Shown here: in pieces, positions 8,931 through 21,840 of the stretch
Layout: every line of letters starts with the position of its first letter
How positions within the stretch are numbered: position 1 is the first letter of the stretch
From: Cephalotus follicularis
Lineage: Eukaryota > Streptophyta > Magnoliopsida > Oxalidales > Cephalotaceae
Direction of reading: 5' to 3'
Assembly: GCA_001972305.1 (NCBI GenBank)
Contig: BDDD01000711.1
Span: 109,157 to 173,156 of the forward strand
Length of the DNA: 64,000 nucleotides
The notes under the pieces: generated by a model
Told to the model about the DNA's origin: nothing
Databases searched by the model: none
What the model saw: only the letters and a program-made list of their open reading frames with translations
Position numbers and translations under genes: made by a program

Positions 8931-11900
8931 CCGGGAAGGGGATTGTAAAAGGTAGGGTTTACACCTTATCTAAAGATGATGTGCCAGAATCTACTACTGT
9001 CGTGGGAGATACTATTTATATATCTGGCATATTGGCTCATGTGTTGATTGACCCTGGTACGACGCATTCCTTCATTGCATCTGAATTTGCTCACAATTTG
9101 CATGGCATTACTTCTAAATTGCCTTACGTTTTGGAAGTAAGTACTCCCGCAGGTACTTGTCTTCTATCCGATACTGTTATGAAAGACTGTGAAATCATGA
9201 TAGCTGGGATTGAATTATCCGCTGACCTGATAGTGTTACCTATCCGAGATTTTGATGTAATCTTGGGGATGGATTGACTATATGCTCATCATGCTTGTGT
9301 TGATTGTTACAACAAGATGATGACATTTTACTTACAAGATGGGACTGAGTGCAAGTTTATCGGAGAGAAGAATGTCACTGCTCCGATCATTTCATATACA
9401 CGAGCACAGAAATATCTCAAGCAAGGATGTGAGGGCTATTTGGCGTATGTGATTGATCATACGAAAGGTACGCCCAGTATTGAACAAGTGCCTGTTGTAT
9501 GTGAATTTTCTGACGTGTTTCCAAATAAACTCACTTCGTTGCCACCGGAGAGGGATATAGAGTTCAGTATCGAGTTGTTACCTGGAACTGCTCCGATATC
9601 CAGACCACCGTACCGAATGGCTCTTGCCGAACTGAAGGAGTTGAAGGTTCAATTGTAGGATTACCTTGACAAAGGATTTATCAGACCGAGTGTATCACCA
9701 TGGGGAGCACCGGTTCTGTTTGTGAAAAAGAAGGATGGATCGATGCGGCTATGCATTGATTACAGGCTGCTGAATCAGGTGACGGTGAAGAACAAGTATC
9801 CTCTGCCACATATTGAGGAGTTGTTCAACCAATTGCAAGGCTCAACTGTGTTCTCCAAGCTTGACCTAAGAACAGGCTATCATCAGTTGAGGATCCGAGA
9901 AGGTGATGTGGAGAAGACTGCATTTCGAACCAGATATGGGCACTACGAGTTTCTGATACTGCCGTTTGGTTTGACAAATGCTCTTGCAGCCTTTATATGT
10001 CTGATGAACAGAGTGTTCCAACCTTACCTGGACCAGTTTGTCGTTATATTCCTAGATGACATCCTGATCTACTCAAATAGCATTGAGGAACACATGCAGC
10101 ACTTGAAGATTGTATTGCAGACATTATGGAAGGAACAGTTGTACGCCAAATTCAGCAAGTGCGAATTTTGGCTGGATCATGTGACTTTCCTAGGTCACAT
10201 TGTGTCGAGTGAGGGATTGTCTGTGGATCCTTCGAAGATCGAGAGTATTGTTGATTGGCCCCAACCGAGGAATGTTACGGAGGTTCGTAGTTTCTTGGGA
10301 TTGCCTGGATATTACCGGAGATTCATCAAGGGATTTTTGAAGCTTGCTACACCACTGACACAGTTGACTCAGAAGAAGTCCAGTTTTGTGTGGGATGATT
10401 CTTGTGAGGCAAGTTTCCAAGAGTTGAAGAGTCGGTTGATTTCGGCTCCAGTGTTGGCATTACTGGAGGGTAATGGGGGTTTTACTGTCTACACAGATGC
10501 CTCTGGGAAAGGATTGGGATGCGTTCTTATGCAACATGGTAGGGTGATTGCATACGTATCGAGGAAGTTCAAGCCGTGCGAGGAAAATTATCCCGTACAC
10601 GATCTTGAGTTGGCAGCCATAGTGTTTGCCTTACAGAAATGGAGGCACTACCTCTATGGAGCTCAGTTTGAGATCTTTACTGACCACAAAAGTTTGAAAT
10701 ATTTGTTTTCCCAGAAGGAGCTCAACATGAGACAAAGGCGATGGGTGGAATTCTTTAATGACTACAACTGCAATATACAGTACCACCCGGGAAAGGCAAA
10801 TGTAGTGGCTGATACGCTGAGTCACAAGGCGATGATTGCTGGAGCTATGGTTTCACAGTGGAAGCTATTGGAAGAATTTCAGAGATGGAATCCGTTCATG
10901 GTTTCCCGAGGAGTTATTGTAGCAAGTATGAGAGCACAACCGGAACTTCTCGAGCGTATTTTGACTGCTCAGTATAGTAATGCTAATTTGTGGAGTATTC
11001 GTGATGACCTAGACGCTGATTCTGAGTTCTCCGTGCATACTGATGGCATATTGAGGTTCCGGGGAAGGATTTGTGTTCCGAATGATGAGAGCATCAAGAA
11101 TGAGCTACTACAACAAGCTCATAAATCGAGATACAGTGTTCACCCAGGGAGTTCCAAGATGTGGCACGACCTGCAGAAGAATTACTGGTGGAGTGGTATG
11201 AAATGGGAAATTTCCGAATATGTAGCCAGATGTTTGACCTGTTAGAGAGTGAAGGCTGAACATCAGAAACCTACGAGACTGCTACAATCGCTACCAGTGG
11301 TAGAATAGAAATGGGAGCACGTGACCATGGACTTTGTGTCAAGATTGCCGAGGTCACGGAATCAGCATGAAGCAGTGTGGGTAGTAGTGGACAAACTTAC
11401 TAAGTCTGCACACTTTCTTCCGATGAACATGACCTATTCTATCGAGAAACTTGCTCGATTGTATATCCGGGAGATAGTGAGATTGCATGGGGTGCCGGTC
11501 AGTATTGTCTGTGACCGAGATGCTAGATTTACTTCAAGGTTCTGGAAGAAGTTCCAAACAGCTATGGGAACAACCTTGAACTTTAGCACTGCATTTCACC
11601 CACAGACTGACGGACAGTCCGAGCGTACGATTCAGACTCTGGAGGATATGCTACGGGCTTGCATGATTGATTTTGCTAGGAGTTGGGAGGATCATCTAGC
11701 ATTGATTGAGTTCTCCTACAACAACAGTTTCCACACCAGCATTGGAATGGCTCCCTATGAAGCTTTGTACGGGAGAAAATACAGATCACCTATTTACCGG
11801 GACGAGGTAGGTGAGAGACAAGTACTTGGACCGGACTTGGTACAAGAGACCACTGATAAGGTGGAGATGATCAAGAAGAGACTGCTAGCTGCACAAAGTC

Positions 11901-12370
11901 GGCAGAAGAGTTACGCCGATAGCAAGAGAAGGAAGCTAGAATTTGAGAAGGGAGATCATGTTTTCTTGAAGATCTCGCCTTCGAAGGGGATACACCGTTT
12001 TGGCCTCAAAGGGAAGTTGGCTCCAAGGTATATTGGACCTTACGAGATACCGGAGAGAGTGGGGAAGGTAGCATACCAGATTGCACTACCGCCTAGCTTG
12101 TTGGACGTGCATAACGTATTTCATGTTTCCATGTTACAGAAATACGTACCCGACCCATCTCACATTTTGAGCTACGACCCTGGATTCATCAGTCCTAGAT
12201 TGACTTATGAAGAAAGGCCGATGAGGATTGTGGATCAAATGGAAAAAGTATTAAGAAACAAGACCATCCCTATGGTCAAAGTGCTGTGGCGTTTGCACGA
12301 AGCGGAGGAGGCTACGTGGGAGCGTGAGGAAGAAATGAGGGAGACATTTCCCCACCTATTTGGAATGTAA
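8931..12370 (+). pseudogene. pol: pol of A element: PR-RT-RNaseH-IN-chromodomain (Tekay chromovirus)
   Basis: All pol domains are present in order. Aspartic protease lies near 8990-9280 (DPGTTHSFIASEF). RT lies near 9600-10200 ([20 protein letters not shown]). RNase H lies near 10480-10850 ([25 protein letters not shown]). Integrase lies near 11090-12000, with a zinc-finger region, VVVDKLTKSAHFLP, CDRDARFTS and FHPQTDGQSE. A terminal chromodomain lies near 12180-12370 (VKVLWRLHEAEEATWE). The chromodomain and overall pattern place it in the Tekay/Del clade of Ty3/gypsy. It is young by LTR similarity but broken. The chromodomain is thought to direct integration into heterochromatin, which fits the setting. 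Confidence 0.92.
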
Positions 12371-12401
12371 TGTAAGGGCTAAATTGGAGGTCAAATTTTC
12401 T

Positions 12402-12416
12402 TTAAGGAGGGGGGAA
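12402..12416 (+). promoter_or_regulatory. Polypurine tract of A element
   Basis: TTAAGGAGGGGGGAA directly precedes the 3' LTR start; this is the expected plus-strand primer. Confidence 0.9.
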
Positions 12417-12576
12417 TGTAATAACCGCAAATTCAATTCGTGTACATTGTAATAGTGATTAATAAAATGTGCACTCATTTGAATTTGATGTCCATTTATA
12501 ATAATTCTTATGATTGGTAAATGCTTGGAATAGAATTTTAAATGGAAAATTAAAGAATTGATTTTTGGTATTAAAC

Positions 12577-12740
12577 CGCCGACGCTTAGAGTCACACCGT
12601 AGACGCTTTAAGACCTGGCATGTGTAAAACGCACCATTGCAGACTGGGTTGAGCACCAACAATCGACTTTTAAACGCTCAGTATCGAAACCTGAGGGCAC
12701 ATTAAGCGCCGACGCCTAAAAAAAAAACGTCGACGCTTTA
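12577..12740. repeat. GTCGAC motif array, proximal, A 3' LTR
   Basis: The copies are GCCGACGCTTAG, CCGTAGACGCTTTA, GCGCCGACGCC and ACGTCGACGCTTTAG. They match position for position the array at 4990-5160. Confidence 0.85.
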
Positions 12741-13677
12741 GTCGTGTTCTGGCGAAAAATAGGTGTCAGTTAGAGTGAAATGGCAGAGTTAAAAATGGTA
12801 GGTTAAGGACAAGTGTCCTATAAACGTGTCAATGCTTACCAGAAGCTCTCACCAACTGGATAACATGCAAGGATGGAGCCTTGCATGTGATCTGAACCTG
12901 TAACCTGCACAATCTGCTAAAAAATAAGAGAAAGAACAAAAGTGAGAAAAGAGAGCATGCATGAAGGAGAGAGAGAGTTGGGCACTAAAGATTAAACCAA
13001 CTGTGGGAATGAAAACCACGAAGTTGGACACTTATATCAGCTGATGTTTGAACCATTAGAGTGTTGAAAAACACTGAAGGAGAGGAGAATTGTTGGGGAA
13101 TTTCGAAGGCTTGCATGTAGAAGGATTGGAACTCAAAGGAAGGAAATTGAAGCTTGATCCCTGGTAAGCTTCTGAATCTTGGATTATAGTTGAAAATATA
13201 GGTTAATAGGAGTATATACCGTCAGCATGTCTTCTGTCCAGGATGTATCTTGGAAATGGTAACAAAAGGGGTTAATGTAGAAGTAAAATCACATTTGCTA
13301 TGTTGTTCAAGAGAAAGGAAACTTAGAAATTGGCTATAGCCTTTGTTACGAATTCTTGATGTTATCATGCTTAGATAACTGAATAAACTTACTGGTATTG
13401 ATCTATAGACCTGTAAACATACGATTGTTCAGGTTAATTACTGCAAATTGAAAGATTAAATCGGAGTAGAGAACTTTGGACATAAAGAGAAAGATCATTC
13501 CAATTGATCTTGGGATAGCACTTGAGGTAGGGGATTTTGACATGTTTTTGAACATATAACATGTATAGTATGTTATGATGGTTGATACTTGGTTGCATGT
13601 TGAATTGGATTGAGTTTAGATTGAATTCCATGCATCCCCTGTTTTGAAACTGTTCCTGGAATTCGTATGAAACCCAG

Positions 13678-13820
13678 AAGCGTCGACGCTTACAGGGTAA
13701 CTGTCAACGCTTTGATACGAAAATGGCATAGGAATGCTTAGAAGGTCGACGCTCAAACTGTGTAATGTCGACGCCTAGTCATTAACCGTCGACGCTTATA
13801 TAGTAACTGTCGACACTTTA
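13678..13820. repeat. GTCGAC motif array, distal, A 3' LTR
   Basis: AAGCGTCGACGCTT plus five variants occur within about 140 bases, equal to the array at 6098-6240. Confidence 0.85.
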
Positions 13821-14980
13821 GACCAGCAGGTGTAGAAATTTGTAAATTGATCAATTGAATTGTTTGTGGTTGCAAATATTCCTGATATATTATATTGTAA
13901 CCATTATTACTGTTATTGGGTAAAATTTCTACTGATATATATACATATTCACGAATTTTACCAACCTAATGCTTAAAGCATAAACAATGATTTGTAAACG
14001 GTTTCTATTTGAAAATCTTATATTACCAACTGATATTTTCCTCTAATAGAGGCACTGTTACTGTTTTGTTCTCCAATTGAGAACCACTACTGTACTGATA
14101 TCGTTTTCCTCATATGAGATGTACGATCACTGAACTGATATATGTTTCTAAAGAAACCTATTTTATATTGCATACTATTGATATATGTAATATTACTATT
14201 GAACTGCTTGAATTGTTTGTCTATGCTTACTGCCGTAGTTAGTGATGGAGGATATCACTGACTACGGATGTGGTTCTGGGAGCCAGGAGTTGGCCAGAGC
14301 ATCACCCAAACTGTCTGCATTGCAGATCTTATTTGTTAAACTACCCGCCAACGCCGGTAGTAAATGTTACCTACCTGTCATCTTCGGAGTGAAGGTGATA
14401 GTTAGGTGGTGCACAGTTGGTGCTAGGAGTTAGCGACAGGTGACACCCAAACCACTGTATGAATTGATTGTACCCTTGTACGGTATTCTTGCATATGTAT
14501 TGTCTATGGCCACTTGGCATGATTGCGTACCTATTGGAAATACATATATATGCCATTTCATTATCTGTCATGCATATTTACATTTATAGATTCTTCTACA
14601 TGCTTTATCTACCTACTTAGCTAAGTGAGGACAATGGCTAACCCCTACAATTTTAGATTAAGCGAAGAGATCGGAGCTACTGCTGAAGCTTGGAGAGCTT
14701 CTACTTTTAATTTAAGGTTGTTATTTCCCTTATGATGTATTGTATCGAACGGATCACATCCCGTGTACTGTTGTGTTTTCCTTATGTAAGGATAATTATT
14801 ATTTGACTTGTACCCGCACGTAGTATGGGATGCGTGCGGATGACTTATGTTATATTCTGGCTTATTGAATGCTTCCGTATATTATTTTATCAATTGTTAA
14901 ATGAATGCTGGAATATATTCAATTACTAATATCACCACATATGTTTGTCTTAACGCGATTGGAAAATGCGAGGTGTGACA

Positions 14981-15543
14981 TCGTCATGGGTCGGTGCTGG
15001 TCGCATTTGAACCGCCTTGACCCCAGGATGCCGAATCTGAGCTTGCCTTGTCGTGACGATCACCAGAGATGGAGGTTCGATGCAAAACAGAGGCGGGGAG
15101 AGAGAAGACGTCGCGCACGCACGAGGGGACCGTTCGTCGACGATGGGGTAGGGTCCAGTGTGCTTAGGAGGTCACGGCAATCACGCCGATACCTTCGTCG
15201 TTGTCATATCAGAAGTGAAGCCTGCGGCAGAGGCTGAGAGAGAAAAAGAATACTGGGAGAGAGAGAAAACGAGAGAGATGAGAGAGAGATAGAAAAGAAT
15301 ATAAAAATAGGGTTTTTTAAGGCTGAAATTGGGTTTTTAACACTTAAATAAAAGCCATAATAGTTTCATTTATTCATACTCTTGCTATCAAAACCCACTA
15401 GGGTAAGGCTAAAACTCACTTAGCCTAGCCAAGAGCAAAACAAACTGAAAATGGGCAGTCCACATACCAAAGTAAATCGACAGCCCACATAAAATAGATT
15501 AAAAAGGTTCGAAAATTTCGTACGAAAAAAACGAGGTATTACA
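14981..15543 (-). mobile_element. E-family LTR, second part
   Basis: This begins with the duplicated TCGTC and ends CGAGGTATTACA (reverse LTR start TGTAATACCTCG). The polypurine tract of the H element follows immediately, so this is the start of the H 3' LTR. It continues the LTR left at 4832. A CT/GA-rich run lies near 15235-15300. No gene is seen. Confidence 0.8.
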
Positions 15544-15562
15544 TCTCCACCCCCTTAAAAGA
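15544..15562 (-). promoter_or_regulatory. Polypurine tract of H element (reverse)
   Basis: The reverse strand is a purine-rich run with AAGGGGGTGGAGA next to the LTR start. The flanking CGGGACGAAAT box is also found before the D polypurine tract near 30580. Confidence 0.85.
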
Positions 15563-18031
15563 ATATTTCGTCCCGAAATCGAGAACGACTACTAACCTGA
15601 ATCAAACATATGAGGGTATCCCCTTCGGATCTGCTCCTCCTTCCAAATAAATATGGCACCCTTCTTTGTAAGCTGCGTTAGTGGAAAGGCTAGCAAGGAA
15701 AAACCTTCCACAAACCATCTATAATAACCAGCCAATCCTCAAAAACGCCTCACCTCCGTCACAGTGGTAGGTCTCGGCCATTTTGTTATAGCTTCAACCT
15801 TTGCAGGGTCCACATTGATGCCTTCAGCTGGCACTACATGGCCCAAAATGCCACATGTTCTAACCAGAACTCACATTTAGAAAACTTCGCATATAAATTA
15901 TTCTCCCTCAAAATCCCCAATACAAAGTGAAGCCGTTCCTCATGCTCTTCCTTCGAGTTAGAGTACACCAGAATATCATCAATAAACACAATAACGAACT
16001 TATCCAGGTACTCATGGAATACCCAATTCAACAAATCCATAAAGACTGCTGGTGCATTAGTAAGTCCGAACGGCATAACAAGGAACTCGTAATGCCCATA
16101 CCGAGTATGAAAAGCAGTCTTAGGAATATCTTCATCTCTTACTCACAACTGATGATAACCGGACCTCAGATCTATCTTAAAGAGATACCTTGCACCTTGA
16201 AGTTGATAGAACAAGTCGTCAATCTGAGGTAAAAGATATTTATTTCTTACAGTGATCTGATTCAACTCTCGGTAATCAATGCACAACCTCATAGAACCAT
16301 CTTTCTTACTTACAAATAAAACCGAAGCACCCCATGGTGAAACACTCGGCCGGATAACACCCTGATCCAACAACTCTTGCAACTGTTCTTTCAATTCTTA
16401 TAACTCCAATGGTGACATCTTGTATGGTGCTTTAGATATAGGTCCAACCCCAGGAATGAGTTCGATGGTGAACTCAACCTCCCATTGTGGTGGCAATCCG
16501 GGTAATTCTTCCAGAAACACATCAGAAAATTTACTAACGACCGAATAATCCGCAAGGCGAGGTTCATCCTTAGTAATATCCTTCACAACAGCCAAAAACC
16601 CTTCGCCGCGTTTGGACACTAACTTTCGAGCCTTCAAAATCGAAATGATCTTAACTACTTTTCTCGGCTGCGATCCCTAATTCACAAACTCGGGTCAATT
16701 CATATCTCCAAACAAAACTCTATTTGCCTGACAGTCAATCGAAACCTGATGGCGATCTAACCAATCCATCCCAAGGATGACATCGAAATCGTGCATCTCC
16801 ATTGGAAGAAGATCCGCCTCACGAATTTTATCATCGAACGTAACAGAACAACCACAAAAGCACTCGACATAATAACAGAAGTCCCCATAGGGGTCGAAAT
16901 AGTCAAAACTGGATCAAACAACTGAGAAGGTACCCCAAGATACCGATCAAAAGATTTAGCTACCACAGAGTAAGTTGACCCAGAATCAAATAAAACAAAA
17001 AGCCTTACGGTTACCAACAAAAAGAAATCCCGAAATAGTACCTGGTGCATCTGCAGCCTGATGAGTCGTCATAGCAAAAACTCTGCCTCCTGCATTTCGC
17101 TACCCCGCATCACCACCTTGTTCTCTTCTAACCTTAGCATGAGGATCATTGCAATCCTTAACAAAATGACCTATTTGACCACACACGAAACAACCTCCAG
17201 TAGCCTTGTAACATGGTTTGCCAGGATGATGTCTTCCACAAGTCCTATAACTGGCAACAGGAATAAAGTAGGGGTTACCTCCGTCTGCCGATCCGAAACT
17301 GCGCCTCTGATCAGAACCCTGCTGTCGCTGATGACCTCCACATCTTTTCTGATTATTATCTTGCCTTTGCCATTGGCCACTACGGCACTTACACTGTTGC
17401 CCTGAGTTCTGACCTTAATAGTCATCCCTAGTCCTTTTTCTTCCTCCTTCCTGTCTGGCAACCTGAAAATTCAGCCTTTCCATTTCAGTGTTTTTGGCCA
17501 CATTGGCCACCTCCGACACATCAGCAAATTTCTCATTAATCAACTTCCCCCTAAGCCGATAATGAAGTTTCCACTTGAACTTCTCTACCCTTTCAGCTGC
17601 GGTCCCTGCCGTAGGTCCAGCAAAAACAACAAATCTAGTCAACCGAGTCAGGAAACCCATAACGGTTTCATCATCCTTCTGCCTAGTGGTCACAAATTCC
17701 CGCACATACGCCACTTTATCAGAAGTTAGGAAGTACTGCTAATAAAAAGCCACACAAAACCCAGTCCATGATAATGCATCGATGAACTCTTCACCCTTAG
17801 CCACCCTCAGAGTCTTCCACCAACGCTATGCATCACCCTCCAACTTGTATGCAGCCAACTTTACCTTCTGAACATCATCACATCCCAGCACTTCAAATAT
17901 TTTCTCCATATGAGCTATTCAATATGCAGCATCTATAGGGGTCAGTGCTGAACTAAATACTTGGGGCCTCTATTTCTGAAACCTTTCCAGCCAGATATAT
18001 ACCAGAATCTTGAGCTAGTCCCCAGCTCTTT
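15563..18031 (-). pseudogene. gag-pol remnant of H element (Tekay), heavily decayed
   Basis: On the reverse strand, from right to left: capsid part of gag (AYVREFVTTRQKDDETVMGF, 17415-17714), a knuckle region near 17150, protease near 16750-17050 (LFDSGSTYSVV), the linker ahead of RT (PPQWEVEFTIELIPG), and RT ([24 protein letters not shown], 15834-16400). RNase H and integrase were not found before the polypurine tract. It has many breaks and is clearly older than the A, C and D insertions. Its gag continues across a solo B LTR at 20642. Confidence 0.85.
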
Positions 18032-19239
18032 TGTCACACCCCGTTCCCAAATACAACAGTATAGACCCTTAGGTCGTGACAATCAACATATATTCAGCTT
18101 ATATAAATTTATGAAAAATTAAAAACTTTCCAAACATATAATATATCTTGCGGAAGCATTTAATAATTAGCCGAATCTAAACACGTAACATGCATCCCAT
18201 ACTACATGTTACCATAATAAACATCATCATAGTTAACTGCTCTCGAAACAGAGCGTGAATAACATTCGATACAATAATCCATCAGTACATAAATTCCTCA
18301 ATACAGTAATCCAATATTATATTTCTCAAAAGAAATACAACTTCATCTTCGCTTCGCTTCCCCCTCATGCTTGAACGACGTCAAGTACACTGCATCAATC
18401 TGAAATTGATAGGGTTAGCCGAATCCACTGGCTAAGTAGAGAAAATATAAAAGTACCTTGGGGACAGCGATAACAGATGTCATGAAATGAATGCATTCAT
18501 GATGCAATACACAATATATATACACATATACGCATATATGTATCTATTAATAGGCAACAATCATGCCAAGTGGCCACAACCACACAATCCACGTGTATCG
18601 AGGCAATCCGGCACAAAGCTAGGAAAACTCGACCACCCAATGATGTTAACCGGCCAAGGCTAGGAAGGCACGCAGGCTCACCGTCCAAGGCTAGGAACAA
18701 CATCCCACAATCAAACAAGCGAACCGGCCCCAAGCTAGGAAAGCTGGCAGGCAATTCGTCTCATGGTGTTTGGAATAATCCATATATCCGTTTTAAAGTA
18801 GTTATGTGTAATAATGCTTAAAATACTACATTGAAATACCACATTCATTCAGAATGCATAATAAACAATCCAATTCCATTTTCAAGTAATTATATGTAAT
18901 AACGCTTGAAATATCACATTTAGTCAAAATGTGTAATTGACAATTCAAATCCATTTCCAAGTAGTTTATATATAATAAACGCTTGAAATACACATATTTA
19001 TTCAAATATGTAAAAGCCTTTTGAAACCTCGTTTCAATCCATTGAAATATAGTATTTCATATCAAGTAATAATTTATGGCAAAAATCATTACATACTCCT
19101 TTCGAAATGATAAAAACAATTTAGGAATCATTTGATATATCAATCATACATATATCGACGCTAACCGGCACAAGACGAGGTAAACCCGATCAAATCACAT
19201 CAATATGCAAGCAAACATATGCTCAGAATGTAGACAGAC

Positions 19240-19625
19240 CCTTTTGGCGTCAACACCTAACTCTAGGCGTCAACGTGTATGGCACTCTGTGCTCCAAAAC
19301 ATAACCAATCACTTTTGGCGTCAACGTATACCCTCTACGCGTTGACATCCACGACCATTCCTTTAGGCGTCAACGTCCACTCTAGGCGTTAACGTGCATG
19401 GCAACCTCCTCAGGTGCCAACAATCGCTCTAGGCATCAATACGAGCTCTAGGCGTCAACGTTGATAGCACACCATGTCTAAGACAGACACTTAGGCGTCA
19501 ACGTGTTCCCTCTTGGCATCGATACTCTAAGGTAAGGAACCTTAGGTGCCAACAGGTCGTGTGTCCTTTACCTTCATATGACAGACGAAGGTATTGACGC
19601 ACACTCTAGGCGTCGACGTCTGTGA
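19240..19625. repeat. GTCGAC-type motif array, distal, solo B LTR
   Basis: More than a dozen degenerate copies of TAGGCGTCAACGT and TAGGCGTCGACG occur at 20-40 base spacing. Most have drifted from GTCGAC to GTCAAC. Confidence 0.8.
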
Positions 19626-20269
19626 GACCATAACATCGTCTATCCCACCGTATCGCACAACCATGTCACAAAACAATGGATCTAAGCAAAGCAACACATG
19701 CAATACCAAATCCATATTCACCCAATACAGCATATGCATAATAGGTTATCATTCAAGGAAAACCACAACCCACCATTTATTCATTTCATCAAACAACTCT
19801 TATTATAACCGAACTCAAAGATACAGTTATATGATCCATACCTCTGATTCCAAGTTAGGAATCGAAGTCCACCTCTTTAAGCTTTATCGACCAGTAGCTT
19901 TTGAGCTCCAAGGTTTCGCACAACAGCTCCAAGTTCGAGCTTCCACTTTCCATGTTCAAGATTTTCAAGCTTTGAGGTTCAACAATGGAGGATACTTCTC
20001 TCTTCTCTCACTGTTTTCTTTCTCTTTCGGTGGAGATAGAAGAAGATGAAGATGAGAGGTGTGTTTTATAGAGGGTTTCTCTCCCTCTCTCTTTCACCCG
20101 CAAGCAAGGTGCCATGCGTCTCTCTTTCTCCATATTCTCTCTGCCAACATGACACCCATCAATAACTTCCTCTTCACTTTATGTCACTGCAGAGCATGGG
20201 GAAGAGATAAAGTGTCTTACACATGCTCTTCACACACCTTTTGTAAGGGTTTTAACCTATTCTGCTGAC

Positions 20270-20490
20270 AGATTTAGGCGTTGACGTCAACCTTAAATGT
20301 TTACGTGTTGACCTTCTTCTTGGCGTTAACAGGCTCCCCGAACTACGTTAAAACCCACCCCTTTTTGCTCTCCATCAATGGACGTTGATGCCATAACTTG
20401 GCGTCAATGCCTTAAGGCAAGAAGCCTTAAGCGTGCCCTATTGTTCCTTGTCGTCAACGTCATCTCTTGGCGTCGATGCTCAAGCGCCCT
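20270..20490. repeat. GTCGAC-type motif array, proximal, solo B LTR
   Basis: Copies such as TTAGGCGTTGACGTC, TTGGCGTTAAC, TTGGCGTCAATGCC and TTGGCGTCGATGC lie 150-370 bases from the LTR start at 20641. Confidence 0.75.
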
Positions 20491-20641
20491 TTTCCTTTGC
20501 ATTTCTCATTTCAATGGCACTCCTTAACACTTTCCATTCAAAATTCAACATTAAACTTAAAACACATAATTCTCATCAATTCATCATTTAATTTACAATG
20601 AGAAATACAATAATACATAAATGGAAAATCCAGGCGGTACA

Positions 20642-20725
20642 TCTTTCATCAACCCGCACATTTTCCCACACATTTTCTTCAACCACATTTCTTCGCCGCT
20701 CTTGACCCTGATTCTGCTGCTCCAT
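20642..20725 (-). pseudogene. gag: gag fragment of H element, between two insertions
   Basis: The sequence matches the gag piece at 2369-2450 (reverse CAGAATCAGGGTCAAGAGC-like). It starts with the TCTTT duplication and ends with TCCAT, the C-insertion duplication. It is the link that shows 15563-18031 and 36829-36989 are one element. Confidence 0.85.
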
Positions 20726-20854
20726 TGTAATATCCCGTTTCGATACTTATGTCTTTATTGTTTTTTGTTGTATTTATGTCTCTTGGTTTATGCTATGGTT
20801 TTTGGACCGTTTGATTTTGTGTTAAGAATCCTTGTTTTTGTTTTTCTGGGCACA

Positions 20855-20974
20855 AAGCGTTGACTCTTTGTTTAGAACCGTCGACGCTTTGGCAGTACTG
20901 TTGGACACGTGGGTGCCTAGACGTGTGACTTTGACGCGTTTTGTAACGTAAGACTTAACCGTCGACGCTTTAGT
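20855..20974. repeat. GTCGAC motif array, proximal, C 5' LTR
   Basis: AAGCGTTGACTCTTTG, CCGTCGACGCTTTGG and CCGTCGACGCTTTAG occur 130-245 bases from the LTR start; 34621-34742 is the equivalent in the 3' LTR. Confidence 0.8.
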
Positions 20975-21696
20975 GGTCTGTTTCCATACAAGTTTAGGAC
21001 GGTGGGTTGTTTAAAGAAAAGAAAATTTTGCCATTTTTGTTCATCCGATTTTCCTTCTTTGTTTGAAACCGAATCTGCATGAAAGGAAACTCTTTAGTTT
21101 CACGATTTTACCATTAATTTCACTCGTTTTTCTGGTTTTAAAAAGCTAAGTATTATTTTGAAAGAAAACAATCTGCACATTTCTTACAAACACGAACAAC
21201 AACTTCATCAGTCTCGATCGTTGTCAAAATGACGTTTTTTAAAGGTATTTTCTGAATGAAAGCTGTAGTTTGTACTACGTAGTTTCAATATCACCCATTT
21301 ATTTGTATTAAAACCTGATACAATTTAATTTTGTGCATGATTTAAGTGACCTGTTGAAACTAATTTTCTGCTGTTCTTAATTTGTTCATATATTAAATTT
21401 ATGTGCAGATTTCATTATACTAGTATTCTAATCAAATAAATTATGCTATAGATACGTATATGTTACTGTTTATTACTCTGGGAAATAAAAATCAGATTAT
21501 AGCTCAAGATTTTGCATAAACTATTTATATATCAGAAAATTATATTTCAAAATGTGTTTTATACTTTACATGAAATCATAGGCTTGTTCTGGCGTTTTTG
21601 AACTGGTATAACATGTCACAAAACCTGCATGTTGTTATTTATGCTCATTGTTTATGAAAAATCAGATTTACTCATGTTTTGCAACTGGCATTCTGT

Positions 21697-21840
21697 GTTC
21701 GACGCAAACCGTCAACGCTTGTCTTTTGAGCGTCGCCGCTTTGCACTATTTTATGCTGTGTTTAGTCGACGCTTTGCTCAACGCTTTGTCCTTTTATGCA
21801 ATGAAACCGTCGACATCTAAGAATAAACCTCGACGCTTTC
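21697..21840. repeat. GTCGAC motif array, distal, C 5' LTR
   Basis: Six copies: TTCGACGCAAAC, CGTCAACGCTTG, GCGTCGCCGCTTTG, AGTCGACGCTTTG, CGTCGACATC and CTCGACGCTTTC. The equivalent array in the 3' LTR is 35467-35610. Confidence 0.8.

Larger units (their letters stand above)
12417..14980 (+). mobile_element. 3' LTR of A element, complete (2564 bases)
   Basis: It starts TGTAATAACC and ends GGTGTGACA. It is followed by the duplication TCGTC. Two GTCGAC arrays lie about 160-325 and 1260-1400 bases from its start. Short reading frames in it are repeated in the other A LTR copies and look non-coding. Confidence 0.95.
18032..20641 (-). mobile_element. Solo B-family LTR in H gag (TSD TCTTT)
   Basis: It starts TGTCACACCCCG and ends GGCGGTACA. 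TCTTT lies on both sides (18027-18031 and 20642-20646). No internal region is attached, so it is a solo LTR left by LTR-LTR recombination. It shares GCGGAAGCATTT...GCATCCCATACTAC with the other B LTRs. It carries two motif arrays. Its short reading frames have no recognisable domain. Confidence 0.9.
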
